A stretch of DNA of 64,000 nt from Streptomyces sp. SAJ15 (lineage in GTDB: Bacteria > Actinomycetota > Actinomycetes > Streptomycetales > Streptomycetaceae), in NCBI RefSeq assembly GCF_007595705.1, contig NZ_NISY01000006.1, positions 310,001-374,000 on the forward strand, given 5' to 3'. The notes under the pieces were generated by a model. That model made no database searches and had not been told where the DNA came from. It worked only from the letters and a program-made list of their open reading frames with translations. Positions within the stretch are counted from its first letter, which is position 1. Each line of letters begins with the position of its first letter. Of the stretch, positions 31,001-39,500 are shown piece after piece. The position numbers were made by a program, and so were the translations under genes.

Positions 31001-33950
31001 CACGGCGGTGCCCTCGGTCGCGGGGACGTGGCTCCTGGTCACCCCGGACGCGTGCGGTGCCGACCCGCTGGTGGCGGACGTACGGCGGGCGCTCGAAGAG
31101 CACGGCGCCGACGTCCTGACCCTCTCGCTGGGCGGTGCCGACGCGGACCGCGCCGTACTGGCGCGGCGGCTGCGTGAGGTCACCGCGGACCGCACGCCGG
31201 CAGGTGTGCTGACGCTGCTGGCGCTGGACGAGACGCCGTACCCGGAGCACCCCGTCACCACCACCGGCCTGGTACTCACCCTGAGCCTGATCCAGGCCCT
31301 GGGCGACCTCGGCACCGGGGCCCGGCTGTGGTGTGCCACGCGGGGCGCGGTGTCCACCGGCGGAGCCGACGCGCCGACCGCCCCGGCACAGGCCACCGTG
31401 TGGGGCATGGGCCGGGTCGCCGCCGTGGAGTACCCGGACAGCTGGGGCGGCCTGGTCGACCTACCCGCCACCCTGGACGGGCGGGCCCGCACGCGGCTCG
31501 CGGGCGTCCTGGCGGGCGCCGACTCCGAGGACCAGGTGGCCGTCCGTGCCTCCGGGGTCATGCTGCGCCGACTGGAGCCCGCCCCGCTGGGCGACAGCCG
31601 ACCCGGCCGTACCTGGAAGCCCCGGGGCACGGTCCTCGTCACCGGCGGCACCGGCGCGCTCGGCACCCACCTCGCGCGCTGGCTGGCCCGCAACGGCGCC
31701 GAACACCTCATCCTGACAAGCCGCCGCGGGCCCGCCGCGCCCGGCGCGGACGCCCTGGTCACCGAACTCGCCGCGCTCGGCACCCGGGTCACCATCACCG
31801 CTTGCGACGTCGCGGACCGCGATGCCGTGGCGGGCGTCCTCGCGTCCGTCCCGGAGGACTGCCCCCTCACCGCCGTCATCCATGGCGCCGCCTACATCGA
31901 TCTGGCGTCGCTGGACGAGACGACGGCGGCCGAGTTCGCCGACGTCATGAACGCCAAGGCCGCGGGCGCGGCGCACCTCGACGCGCTCCTGGGCGACACC
32001 CCGCTCGACGCGTTCGTCCTGTTCTCGTCCGTCTCCTCCATCTGGGGCGTCGGCGACCACGGCGCCTACGGGGCGGCCAACGCCTACCTCGACGCGCTCG
32101 CCGAACGCCGCCGGGCGAACGGTCTTACCGCCACATCGGTGGCCTGGGGCGTGTGGGAGGCGGTAGGCGACAACGCGCCCGAGGCCCTCGACCTGGACCA
32201 ACTCCGCCGTCGCGGCCTGCGGTTCATGGACGTCGACCTCGGCATCGCCGCGCTCCAGCAGACACTCGACCACGACCAGACGCACCTGGCGATCGCCGAC
32301 ATCGACTGGGAGAGCTTCATCCCGGTCTTCACCTCCGCCCGCCCCAGCCCGCTGCTGGCGGAGCTTCCCGAGGCGCGCCGCCTCCAGCAGGAGAGCGCCG
32401 CCAGCCCCCGGGACGCCGCAGGCTCCGAGACCGACGCGGCCTCGCCGCTCCGGCAGCGGCTGGCAGCCCTGACAGCCGGCGAGCGCACACATGCCGTCCT
32501 CGACCTCGTCCACGAGCAGGTGGCGGCCGTCCTGGGGCACGCCACATCAGACACGCTCGACTCCGAACGCGCCTTCAAGGACCTCGGATTCGACTCCCTG
32601 ACGGCGGTGGAACTGCGCAACCGGCTGAACGCGGCCACGGGGCTGCGGCTCCCCGCCACCCTGATCTTCGACTACCCCAGCAGCGCCGTTCTCGGCGAGT
32701 ACATCCGGGAGCAGCTCTTCGGCGGCGAGGCGGCGGAGGCCGCCGGCGCGGACGTCGCGCTGCTGCCCGGCACCGTCGCCCCCGGGGCGACCGCGACCGA
32801 CGACGATCCCGTCGCGATCGTCGCGATGAGTTGCCGCTACCCCGGTGGAGTGACATCCCCGGAAGAGCTGTGGCAGCTGATCATGTCCGACGGGGACGCG
32901 ATCGGCGGACTGCCCACCGACCGAGGCTGGGACATCGAGGGCATCTATGACCCCGACCCCGACGCTCCGGGCAAGACCTACGCGCGCGAGGGCGGTTTCC
33001 TCTACGACGCCGCCGAGTTCGACCCGGAGTTCTTCGGGATCTCGCCGCGTGAGGCGGACGCGATGGATCCCCAGCAGCGGCTGCTTCTGGAAACCTCCTG
33101 GGAGGCATTCGAACGCCTCGGGGTGCCCGCGCCGTCCCTGCGCGGCAGCCGCACCGGCGTCTTCATCGGCAACAACTACCAGGAGTACGGGCCGCGCGTG
33201 CACGAGGCACCCGCGGGCTCCGAAGGCCATCTGATGACGGGCAACGCGGCCAGCGTCGTGACCGGTCGCGTCGCCTACTCCTTCGGGTTCGAGGGTCCCG
33301 CCGTCACGGTGGACACGGCGTGCTCGTCGTCGCTGGTCGCCCTGCACCTGGCGGTGCAGTCACTGCGCCAGGGCGAGTGCACGCTCGCCTTGGCCGGTGG
33401 TGTCGCGGTCATGCCCAACCCCAGCGCGTTCATCGCTTTCAGCCGGCAGCGCGGGCTCGCCGCCGACGGCCGCTGCAAGGCGTTCGCGGCGGGGGCCGAC
33501 GGCATGGGACTCGCCGAGGGCATCGGCGTGCTGCTGCTGGAGCGCCTGTCGGACGCGCGTCGCAATGGCCATCACGTCTTGGCCGTGGTCCGTGGTTCGG
33601 CTGTCAACCAGGATGGTGCGAGCAATGGTCTGACGGCGCCGAATGGTCCGTCGCAGCAGCGGGTGATTCGGGCGGCGCTGGCGAATGCCCGGGTGTCGGC
33701 TGCCGATGTGGATGTGGTGGAGGCGCACGGTACGGGTACGAAGTTGGGTGATCCGATCGAGGCGCAGGCGTTGCTGGCGACGTATGGGCAGGATCGGCCG
33801 GAGGGCCAGCCGCTGTGGCTGGGCTCGGTCAAGTCGAACATCGGGCACACCCAGGCGGCGGCCGGTGTCGCGGGTGTGATGAAGATGGTGCTGGCGATGC
33901 GGCACGGTGTGCTGCCGCGGACGCTGCATGTGGATGAGCCGTCGCCGTGA
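28008..33950 (+). CDS. PKS gene B, segment 1: module 4 (KS-AT-KR-ACP) and most of KS of module 5
   Basis: The ATG at 28008, with GTGAGG 5 bases upstream, starts an N-terminal docking coiled coil (residues 1-30, MSEQEKLLGYLRRV). KS4 (34-460) is intact. AT4 (about 566-918) has GHSQGE (656) and YASH (758): methylmalonyl. KR4 (about 985-1440) differs from all other KRs here: no LDD, but a Trp exactly eight residues before the catalytic Tyr (Trp 32043, Tyr 32067), the A-type signature. ACP4 and KS5 follow. KS5 stops at a TGA (33948-33950) created where 26 bases, encoding about HVDWTMGSV in sister modules, are missing. The first 1.7 kb uses strongly C-ending codons, then switches abruptly near 29708 at the AT boundary. 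Confidence 0.87.
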   Translation: MSEQEKLLGYLRRVTADLHQTRNRLQEVEAAAHEPIAIVGMGCRFPGGVRTPEDLWRLVYGEEDAITPFPADRGWDTDAVYDPDPDRPGTTYARDGGFLAEAGDFDADFFGISPREATAMDPQQRLLLETAWEAIERAGIDPASLKGSQAGVFAGAVAPDYGPRVHEAPDGVEGHLVTGSAISVVSGRVAYTLGLEGPAVTVDTACSSSLVALHLAVQALRRGECEMALAGGVTVMATPGTFIGFSRQRGLAPDGRCKPFAAAADGFAPAEGAGMLLLERLSDARRNGHPVLAVVRGTAINQDGASSGLSAPNGPSQQRVIRAALADAELTPAQIAAVEAHGTGTKLGDPIEAQALLATYGRERPADRPLLLGSVKSNIGHTQAAAGVAGLMKMVLAMRHGVLPRTLHVDEPSPHVDWSAGAVELLTEATPWPEGEEPRRFGVSSFGISGTNAHAIVEEPPAPQADTDEATSATPAPTALPWVLSAKSAPALRAQAARLLQHAEAHPEATGVDTALSLATTRTAFDHRAVVLAPDRTAAIRELQSYVAGRTTPALIEGTVRRGTGVAFVFPGQGSQWVGMAAELLDSSPVFAQRIGECASALAPFVDWSLIDVLRDADGEAWLERVDVVQPVLWAVMVSLAEVWRSYGVEPAAVIGHSQGEIAAAAVAGALSLEDAAKVVALRSKAIRALSGRGGMVSVSLDIEDVQERLAAWEGRLAVAAVNGPAVVVVSGDADALDELLAACEAEGVRARRVAVDYASHCAHVEEIEDVLLRELAGIEPRAATVPFYSTVTAEALDTAGLDAGYWYRNLRQTVRFADTVCALLDDGFRLFIESSAHPVLTMGVEQTAEAHTNAPVTAVGSLRRDEGGLERFVASVAEAFVGGASVDWAVLFEGTGARRVELPTYAFQHQRYWLEATRSGPLGHGMAAGDRTDAIFWDAVEREDGEALAATLRVESVEQQESLDAVLPALAQWRRQRRSEATVDEWRYRAVWRRTTGTAVPSVAGTWLLVTPDACGADPLVADVRRALEEHGADVLTLSLGGADADRAVLARRLREVTADRTPAGVLTLLALDETPYPEHPVTTTGLVLTLSLIQALGDLGTGARLWCATRGAVSTGGADAPTAPAQATVWGMGRVAAVEYPDSWGGLVDLPATLDGRARTRLAGVLAGADSEDQVAVRASGVMLRRLEPAPLGDSRPGRTWKPRGTVLVTGGTGALGTHLARWLARNGAEHLILTSRRGPAAPGADALVTELAALGTRVTITACDVADRDAVAGVLASVPEDCPLTAVIHGAAYIDLASLDETTAAEFADVMNAKAAGAAHLDALLGDTPLDAFVLFSSVSSIWGVGDHGAYGAANAYLDALAERRRANGLTATSVAWGVWEAVGDNAPEALDLDQLRRRGLRFMDVDLGIAALQQTLDHDQTHLAIADIDWESFIPVFTSARPSPLLAELPEARRLQQESAASPRDAAGSETDAASPLRQRLAALTAGERTHAVLDLVHEQVAAVLGHATSDTLDSERAFKDLGFDSLTAVELRNRLNAATGLRLPATLIFDYPSSAVLGEYIREQLFGGEAAEAAGADVALLPGTVAPGATATDDDPVAIVAMSCRYPGGVTSPEELWQLIMSDGDAIGGLPTDRGWDIEGIYDPDPDAPGKTYAREGGFLYDAAEFDPEFFGISPREADAMDPQQRLLLETSWEAFERLGVPAPSLRGSRTGVFIGNNYQEYGPRVHEAPAGSEGHLMTGNAASVVTGRVAYSFGFEGPAVTVDTACSSSLVALHLAVQSLRQGECTLALAGGVAVMPNPSAFIAFSRQRGLAADGRCKAFAAGADGMGLAEGIGVLLLERLSDARRNGHHVLAVVRGSAVNQDGASNGLTAPNGPSQQRVIRAALANARVSAADVDVVEAHGTGTKLGDPIEAQALLATYGQDRPEGQPLWLGSVKSNIGHTQAAAGVAGVMKMVLAMRHGVLPRTLHVDEPSP

Positions 33951-36516
33951 GCTGCTGACGGAGTCGGTGGCGTGGCCTGAGGGTGGTCAGCCGCGGCGGG
34001 CGGGTGTGTCGTCTTTCGGTATCAGTGGCACGAACGCGCATGTGATTCTTGAGCAGGCTCCCGTCACGGATGAGGAGCCGGCCGGGGATGCCGCGCCGCC
34101 GGCCGTGGTGCCGTGGGTGGTGTCCGGCCGGTCGGAGAGCGCGTTGCGGGGGCAGGCGGAGCGACTGGTGTCGTTCGTCGGCGAGCGTTCCGACCTCGCG
34201 CCTGTGGATGTGGCGCTGTCGCTTGCGGCTGGGCGGTCGGTGTTTGAGCACCGGGCTGTGGTGTTGGCCGCTGACGGGGCTGGTTTCGCGGGTGGGTTGT
34301 CCGCGTTGGTGGCGGGTGAGCCGGCTGCTGGTGTGGTGCGGGGGCAGGTGGTGCCGGGGAAGTTGGCGGTGCTGTTCTCGGGGCAGGGTAGTCAGCGGGC
34401 TGGTATGGGTCGGGAGTTGTATGCGGCTTTCCCTGTGTTCGCTGAGGCTTTCGATGAGGTGTGTGCGGGGTTTGATGGGTTGCTGGAGCGGCCGTTGCGT
34501 GGGGTCGTCTTCGAGGGTGGCGATGCTTTGGACGCGACGGGGTTCACGCAGTGTGGTCTGTTCGCTCTGGAGGTGGCGCTTTACCGGCTGACGTCGTCGT
34601 GGGGTGTGACGCCCGATTTTGTGGCCGGTCACTCGATCGGTGAGATCGCTGCGGCGTATGTGGCGGGGGTGTGGTCGCTGGAGGACGCGTGTGCTCTGGT
34701 GGCGGCGCGTGGTCGGTTGATGCAGGCGCTGCCTTCGGGTGGTGTGATGGTGTCGGTGCGGGCGTCGGAAGCCGATGTTCTGCCGTTGGTGGAAGGCCAC
34801 GGTGAGGTGGGTGTGGCGGCGGTCAACGGTCCGTCGTCCGTGGTGATCTCGGGCGCTGAGGCCGCGGTGGCCGTTGTGGTGGAGCGGCTGGAGCAGCGGG
34901 GTGTGAGGACACGGAAGCTGCGGGTGTCGCACGCCTTCCACTCCCCGTTGATGGAGCCGATGCTGGCGGAGTTCCGGCAGGTCGTCGAGGGGTTGTCGTA
35001 CGAGGTGCCGCGGATCCCGTTGGTCTCGAACCTGACCGGAGAGCTGGCCACCGCGCAGGAGGTGTGTGACCCGGAGTACTGGGTGCGGCACGTCCGTGAA
35101 GCGGTCCGCTTCGCCGATGGCATCTCCGACCTCACCACCCACGGTGTGACGGCTTGTCTGGAGCTGGGCCCGGACGGCGTCCTGTCCTCGATGGGCCAGG
35201 ACAGTGCCCCGGAGACGTTGTTCGCCCCGGTGCTGCGCAAGGATCGCGACGAAACCACCTCTCTGGTGGAGGCGCTGGCCGGAATCTACGTCCAGGGCCA
35301 CAGTGTGGACTGGGCCGCTTACCTCGCCCCTTCCCGTCCTCGGCGGGTGGACCTGCCCACCTACGCCTTCCAGCGGGACCGGTACTGGATGGGATCGGCC
35401 GCGCAGACCGGCGATGACATCCCCGAGACGGTTGATTCCGGTTTCTGGGACGCGGTGGAGCGTGGGGATGTGTCGGGGCTGGCGGATCTGCTGGCGTTGC
35501 CGGGGGATGAGTCGCTGTCGGCGGTGTTGCCCGCGTTGTCGGCCTGGCGTCGTCGGGGTCGTGAGCGGTCGACGGTCGACGGTTGGCGTTATCGGGTGGC
35601 GTGGTCGCCGTTGGTTGGGGTTTCTGGTGTGTTGTCGGGGGCGTGGTTGGTGGTTGTGCCGGCCGGGCTCGCTGGCGATGTGTGGGTGGGTGAGTGTGTG
35701 GCGGGTCTGGCGCGTGGTGGTGCCCGGCCGGTGGCGTTGGAACTCGACGTGGATGAGTGTGGTCGTGAGCGGGTCGCTGAGCGGCTGCGTGGGGTGTTGG
35801 AGGGTGAGGCGGGGTTCGCGGGTGTGGTCTCGCTCCTCGCGTTGGCGTCGGGTCGGGACGCTGTGTTCGGGTCCGTGCCTGCCGGGCTCGCCCTGACGCT
35901 CGGCTTGGTCCAGGCGTTGGGTGATGTCGGTGTTGAGGCTCCGTTGTGGTGTGTGACCCGGGGTGCGGTCGCGGTGACGGACTCGGAGCGTGTGACGGAT
36001 CTCGATCAGGCTCAGTTGTGGGGTCTGGGGCGGGTGGCTGGTTTGGAGTTGGCCGGTCGTTGGGGTGGTGTGGTTGACCTTCCTGAGGTGGTGGATGCGC
36101 GTTTGGTGGGGCGTCTGGCCGGTGTGCTCGCCTCGGGCGAGGCTGAGGGGGAGGTCGCACTGCGCGCCGCCGGGGTGTTCGGTCGGCGTGTGGTCCGTTC
36201 CGCGGGGTCTGGCGGCGGTTCCTGGCAGGCGTCGGGGACGGTGTTGGTGACCGGTGGTACCGGTGGTGTGGGTCGGCATGTGGCGCGGTGGTTGGCGCGG
36301 GCGGGGGCGGAGCATGTGGTGTTGGCTTCGCGGCGTGGTCCCGCTGCTGATGGTGTGGCGGAGTTGCGGGCTGAGATCGCGGAGTTGGGAGCGCGGTTGT
36401 CGGTGGTGGCCTGTGATATCGGCGATCGTGATGCGGTGGCTGCTCTGTTGGCGGGTGTTCCGGCTGAGGTGCCGTTGACGGCGGTGGTGCATGCGGCGGG
36501 TGTGTTGACGGGCTGA
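33949..36516 (+). CDS. PKS gene B, segment 2: end of KS5, AT and truncated KR of module 5
   Basis: It resumes in frame at ELLTESVAWPEGGQ. AT5 has GHSIGE (34627, near segment residue 227) and HAFHSP: malonyl. The KR5 structural half is nearly identical to those of modules 1 and 7, and the NADPH loop GGTGGVG is present. The reading ends at HAAGVLTG with a TGA at 36514-36516. Alignment with module 7 shows that about 212 bases are missing between GTGTTG and GGGCTG. They would encode the LDD region, the catalytic Ser and the Tyr-Asn segment. If the sequence is right, KR5 is dead and the gene is cut. If the gap is an assembly fault, KR5 is probably a B-type reductase like its sisters. Confidence 0.78.
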   Translation, partial: ELLTESVAWPEGGQPRRAGVSSFGISGTNAHVILEQAPVTDEEPAGDAAPPAVVPWVVSGRSESALRGQAERLVSFVGERSDLAPVDVALSLAAGRSVFEHRAVVLAADGAGFAGGLSALVAGEPAAGVVRGQVVPGKLAVLFSGQGSQRAGMGRELYAAFPVFAEAFDEVCAGFDGLLERPLRGVVFEGGDALDATGFTQCGLFALEVALYRLTSSWGVTPDFVAGHSIGEIAAAYVAGVWSLEDACALVAARGRLMQALPSGGVMVSVRASEADVLPLVEGHGEVGVAAVNGPSSVVISGAEAAVAVVVERLEQRGVRTRKLRVSHAFHSPLMEPMLAEFRQVVEGLSYEVPRIPLVSNLTGELATAQEVCDPEYWVRHVREAVRFADGISDLTTHGVTACLELGPDGVLSSMGQDSAPETLFAPVLRKDRDETTSLVEALAGIYVQGHSVDWAAYLAPSRPRRVDLPTYAFQRDRYWMGSAAQTGDDIPETVDSGFWDAVERGDVSGLADLLALPGDESLSAVLPALSAWRRRGRERSTVDGWRYRVAWSPLVGVSGVLSGAWLVVVPAGLAGDVWVGECVAGLARGGARPVALELDVDECGRERVAERLRGVLEGEAGFAGVVSLLALASGRDAVFGSVPAGLALTLGLVQALGDVGVEAPLWCVTRGAVAVTDSERVTDLDQAQLWGLGRVAGLELAGRWGGVVDLPEVVDARLVGRLAGVLASGEAEGEVALRAAGVFGRRVVRSAGSGGGSWQASGTVLVTGGTGGVGRHVARWLARAGAEHVVLASRRGPAADGVAELRAEIAELGARLSVVACDIGDRDAVAALLAGVPAEVPLTAVVHAAGVLTG

Positions 36517-39500
36517 GGGGCTGCCGGCGACCTCGATCGCGTGGGGCCCCTGGGCCGAAGACGGCATGGCAGTGAGCAGTGCCGAGGTCAGTCGTACTCT
36601 CCGGCGTACCGGCATGCTCCCCATGAACCCGGACCTTGCGGTGAAGGCTCTGGAGCAGGCCCTGGTCGTGGACGACACCGCCATCGCCGTCGTCGACGCC
36701 GATTGGAAGCACTTCGCCGGCACCTTTGAGGCCCGGCAGCTGTCCCGCATGCTCAGCGGAATCCCGGAAGTCGTCCGAGTGACCGAGGCAGCCGAAACCA
36801 CGCCGGTGGACACGCCGCACGCCGAAGGGGCGTCCGCTCTCGTACGGAAGCTGGCAGGGCTGCCCGAGGCCGAGCGGCACCGCGTCGTGCTGGAACTCGT
36901 GCGTGCCCACGTGGCCGCCGTACTCGGGTACGCCGGAGCTGATGTGATCGCGCCCGCCCGCGCGTTCATGGAGATCGGATTCGACTCCCTGACAGCCGTC
37001 AATCTGCGCAACAGGCTCATCGAAGCCACTGACATGCAGCTGTCGGCCACCCTGGTCTTCGACTACCCCACGCCGGCCGCGCTGGCCGACCACCTGCTCA
37101 CCGAGCTGCTCGGTTCGCGCGATGAGGAAGCCGTCCCGACGCTCCCCGCGACGGTGGCCGCCGCTGACGAGCCACTGGCGATCGTCGCGATGAGCTGCCG
37201 CTTCCCCGGAGGCGTGGGGACCGCGGAAGAACTGTGGGATCTGCTCGCCGTCGGCAAGGACGCCATCTCCGACTTCCCGACGGACCGCGGCTGGGATCTC
37301 GACGGCCTGTACGACGCCGACCCGGACGCGCTCGGCAAGAGCTACGTCCGCGAAGGCGCCTTCCTCTCCGAAGTGAGCGGATTCGACGCCGACTTCTTCG
37401 GCATCTCGCCGCGTGAGGCGCTGGCGATGGACCCGCAGCAGCGGCTGCTGCTTGAGACCGCCTGGGAGCTGTGGGAGCGGGCCGGGGTCGACCCCGAGTC
37501 CGTGCGCGGCAGCCGGACGGGTGTGTTCATCGGCACCAACGGCCAGGAGTATGTCTCCCTCGTCGACCAGGGCCCGAACGTGACCGAGGGCTATGTCGCC
37601 ACCGGTAACGCGGCCAGTGTCGTATCGGGGCGTATCTCGTACACGTTCGGCCTCGAAGGCCCCGCGGTCAGTGTGGACACCGCGTGCTCGTCGTCCCTGG
37701 TCGCGCTGCACCTGGCTGCGCAGTCCCTGCGTCAGGGCGAGTGCTCCCGCGCGATCGTCGGCGGTGTCTCGCTGATGGTCTCGCCGCGTGGTTTCGTGGA
37801 GTTCAGCCGTCAGCGGGGTCTCGCTCCGGACGGTCGTTGCAAGGCGTTCGCGGCGGGCGCGGACGGCACCGGGTGGGGTGAGGGCGTCGGCCTGCTCCTG
37901 TTGGAGCGGTTGTCGGACGCGGAGCGTAACGGTCACCGGGTGCTGGCGGTGGTGCGTGGTTCGGCCGTCAATCAGGATGGTGCGAGCAACGGTCTGACGG
38001 CACCGAATGGCCCGTCGCAGCAGCGGGTGATCCGGGCCGCGCTCGCGAGTGCTGGGCTCACCGCCGGCCAGGTGGATGTGGTCGAGGCGCACGGTACGGG
38101 CACGAAGCTCGGCGACCCCATCGAGGCGCAGGCGCTGCTGGCGACCTACGGCCAGGACCGGCCGGAGGACCGGCCACTGTGGCTGGGTTCGATCAAGTCG
38201 AACATCGGGCACACCCAGGCCGCGGCCGGCGTCGCCGGGATCATCAAGATGGTCCTGGCGATGCGGAACGGATTGCTGCCGCAGACGCTGCATGTGGACG
38301 AGCCCACCCCGCACGTCGACTGGTCGTCCGGCAGCCTGCGGCTGCTGACCGAGGCCACTCCGTGGCCGGAGGCCGAGGAGCCCCGTCGGGCCGGTGTGTC
38401 GGCGTTCGGCGTCAGCGGCACGAACGCGCACGTGATCCTTGAGCAGGCTCCGGCCTCGGTTTCGGAGGAGGAGCCTTCGCAGGGTGTGCCGCCGGTGGTG
38501 GTGCCGTGGGTGGTGTCGGCGAAGTCCGAGGCCGCGCTGAGGGCGCAGGCCGAACGACTGGCCTCGTTCCTCGGGGAGCGTCCGGAACGTCCGGAGCTCG
38601 GGGCTGCGGGCGTGGCGTCGTCACTGGTGACTGGACGTTCGGTGTTCGAGCATCGGGCTGTGGTGGTCGGAACCACGCTGGGCGGTCTGGCCGGCGGGCT
38701 GGAGGCGCTGGCCGAGGGCCGTGAGGCCGCGGGTGTGGTGCGGGGGAGTGCCGGCGGCTCGGATGGGCGTGCCGTGTTCGTCTTCCCTGGTCAGGGCTCG
38801 CAGTGGGTCGGTATGGCGGCTGAGCTGTTGGATTCGTCGCCGGTGTTCGCTCAGCGGATCGGTGAGTGCGCTGCCGCCCTGTCGCCGTACGTGGACTGGT
38901 CGCTGACGGACATCCTGCGGGACACCGAGAGCGAGGCATGGCTGGAGCGGGTCGATGTCGTGCAGCCCGTGCTGTGGGCGGTGATGGTCTCCCTGGCCGA
39001 GGTGTGGCGGTCGTACGGTGTCGAGCCGGCCGCGGTGATCGGTCACTCGCAGGGTGAGATCGCTGCCGCTGCTGTGGCGGGTGCGTTGTCGCTTGAGGAC
39101 GCGGCGAAGGTGGTGGCTCTGCGGAGTAAGGCCATTCGGGCGTTGTCCGGGCGTGGCGGCATGGTGTCCGTCTCGCTCGGCGTGGAAGAAGTTCAGGAGC
39201 GTCTGGGGGCTTGGGAGGGTCGTCTGGCGGTCGCGGCGGTCAACGGCCCGGCCGTGGTGGTCGTGTCCGGTGACGCCGACGCTCTGGACGAGCTGCTCGC
39301 TGCGTGTGAGGCCGAGGGGGTGCGGGCTCGCCGGGTCGCGGTGGACTACGCCTCCCACTGCGCGCACGTGGAGGAGATCGAGGACGTTCTCCTGCGCGAC
39401 CTGGCGGACATCGCTCCCCGAGCCGCGTCGGTGCCCTTCTACTCGACGGTGACCACTGAGGTCCTGGACACCACCGGCTTGGACGCGGGCTACTGGTATC

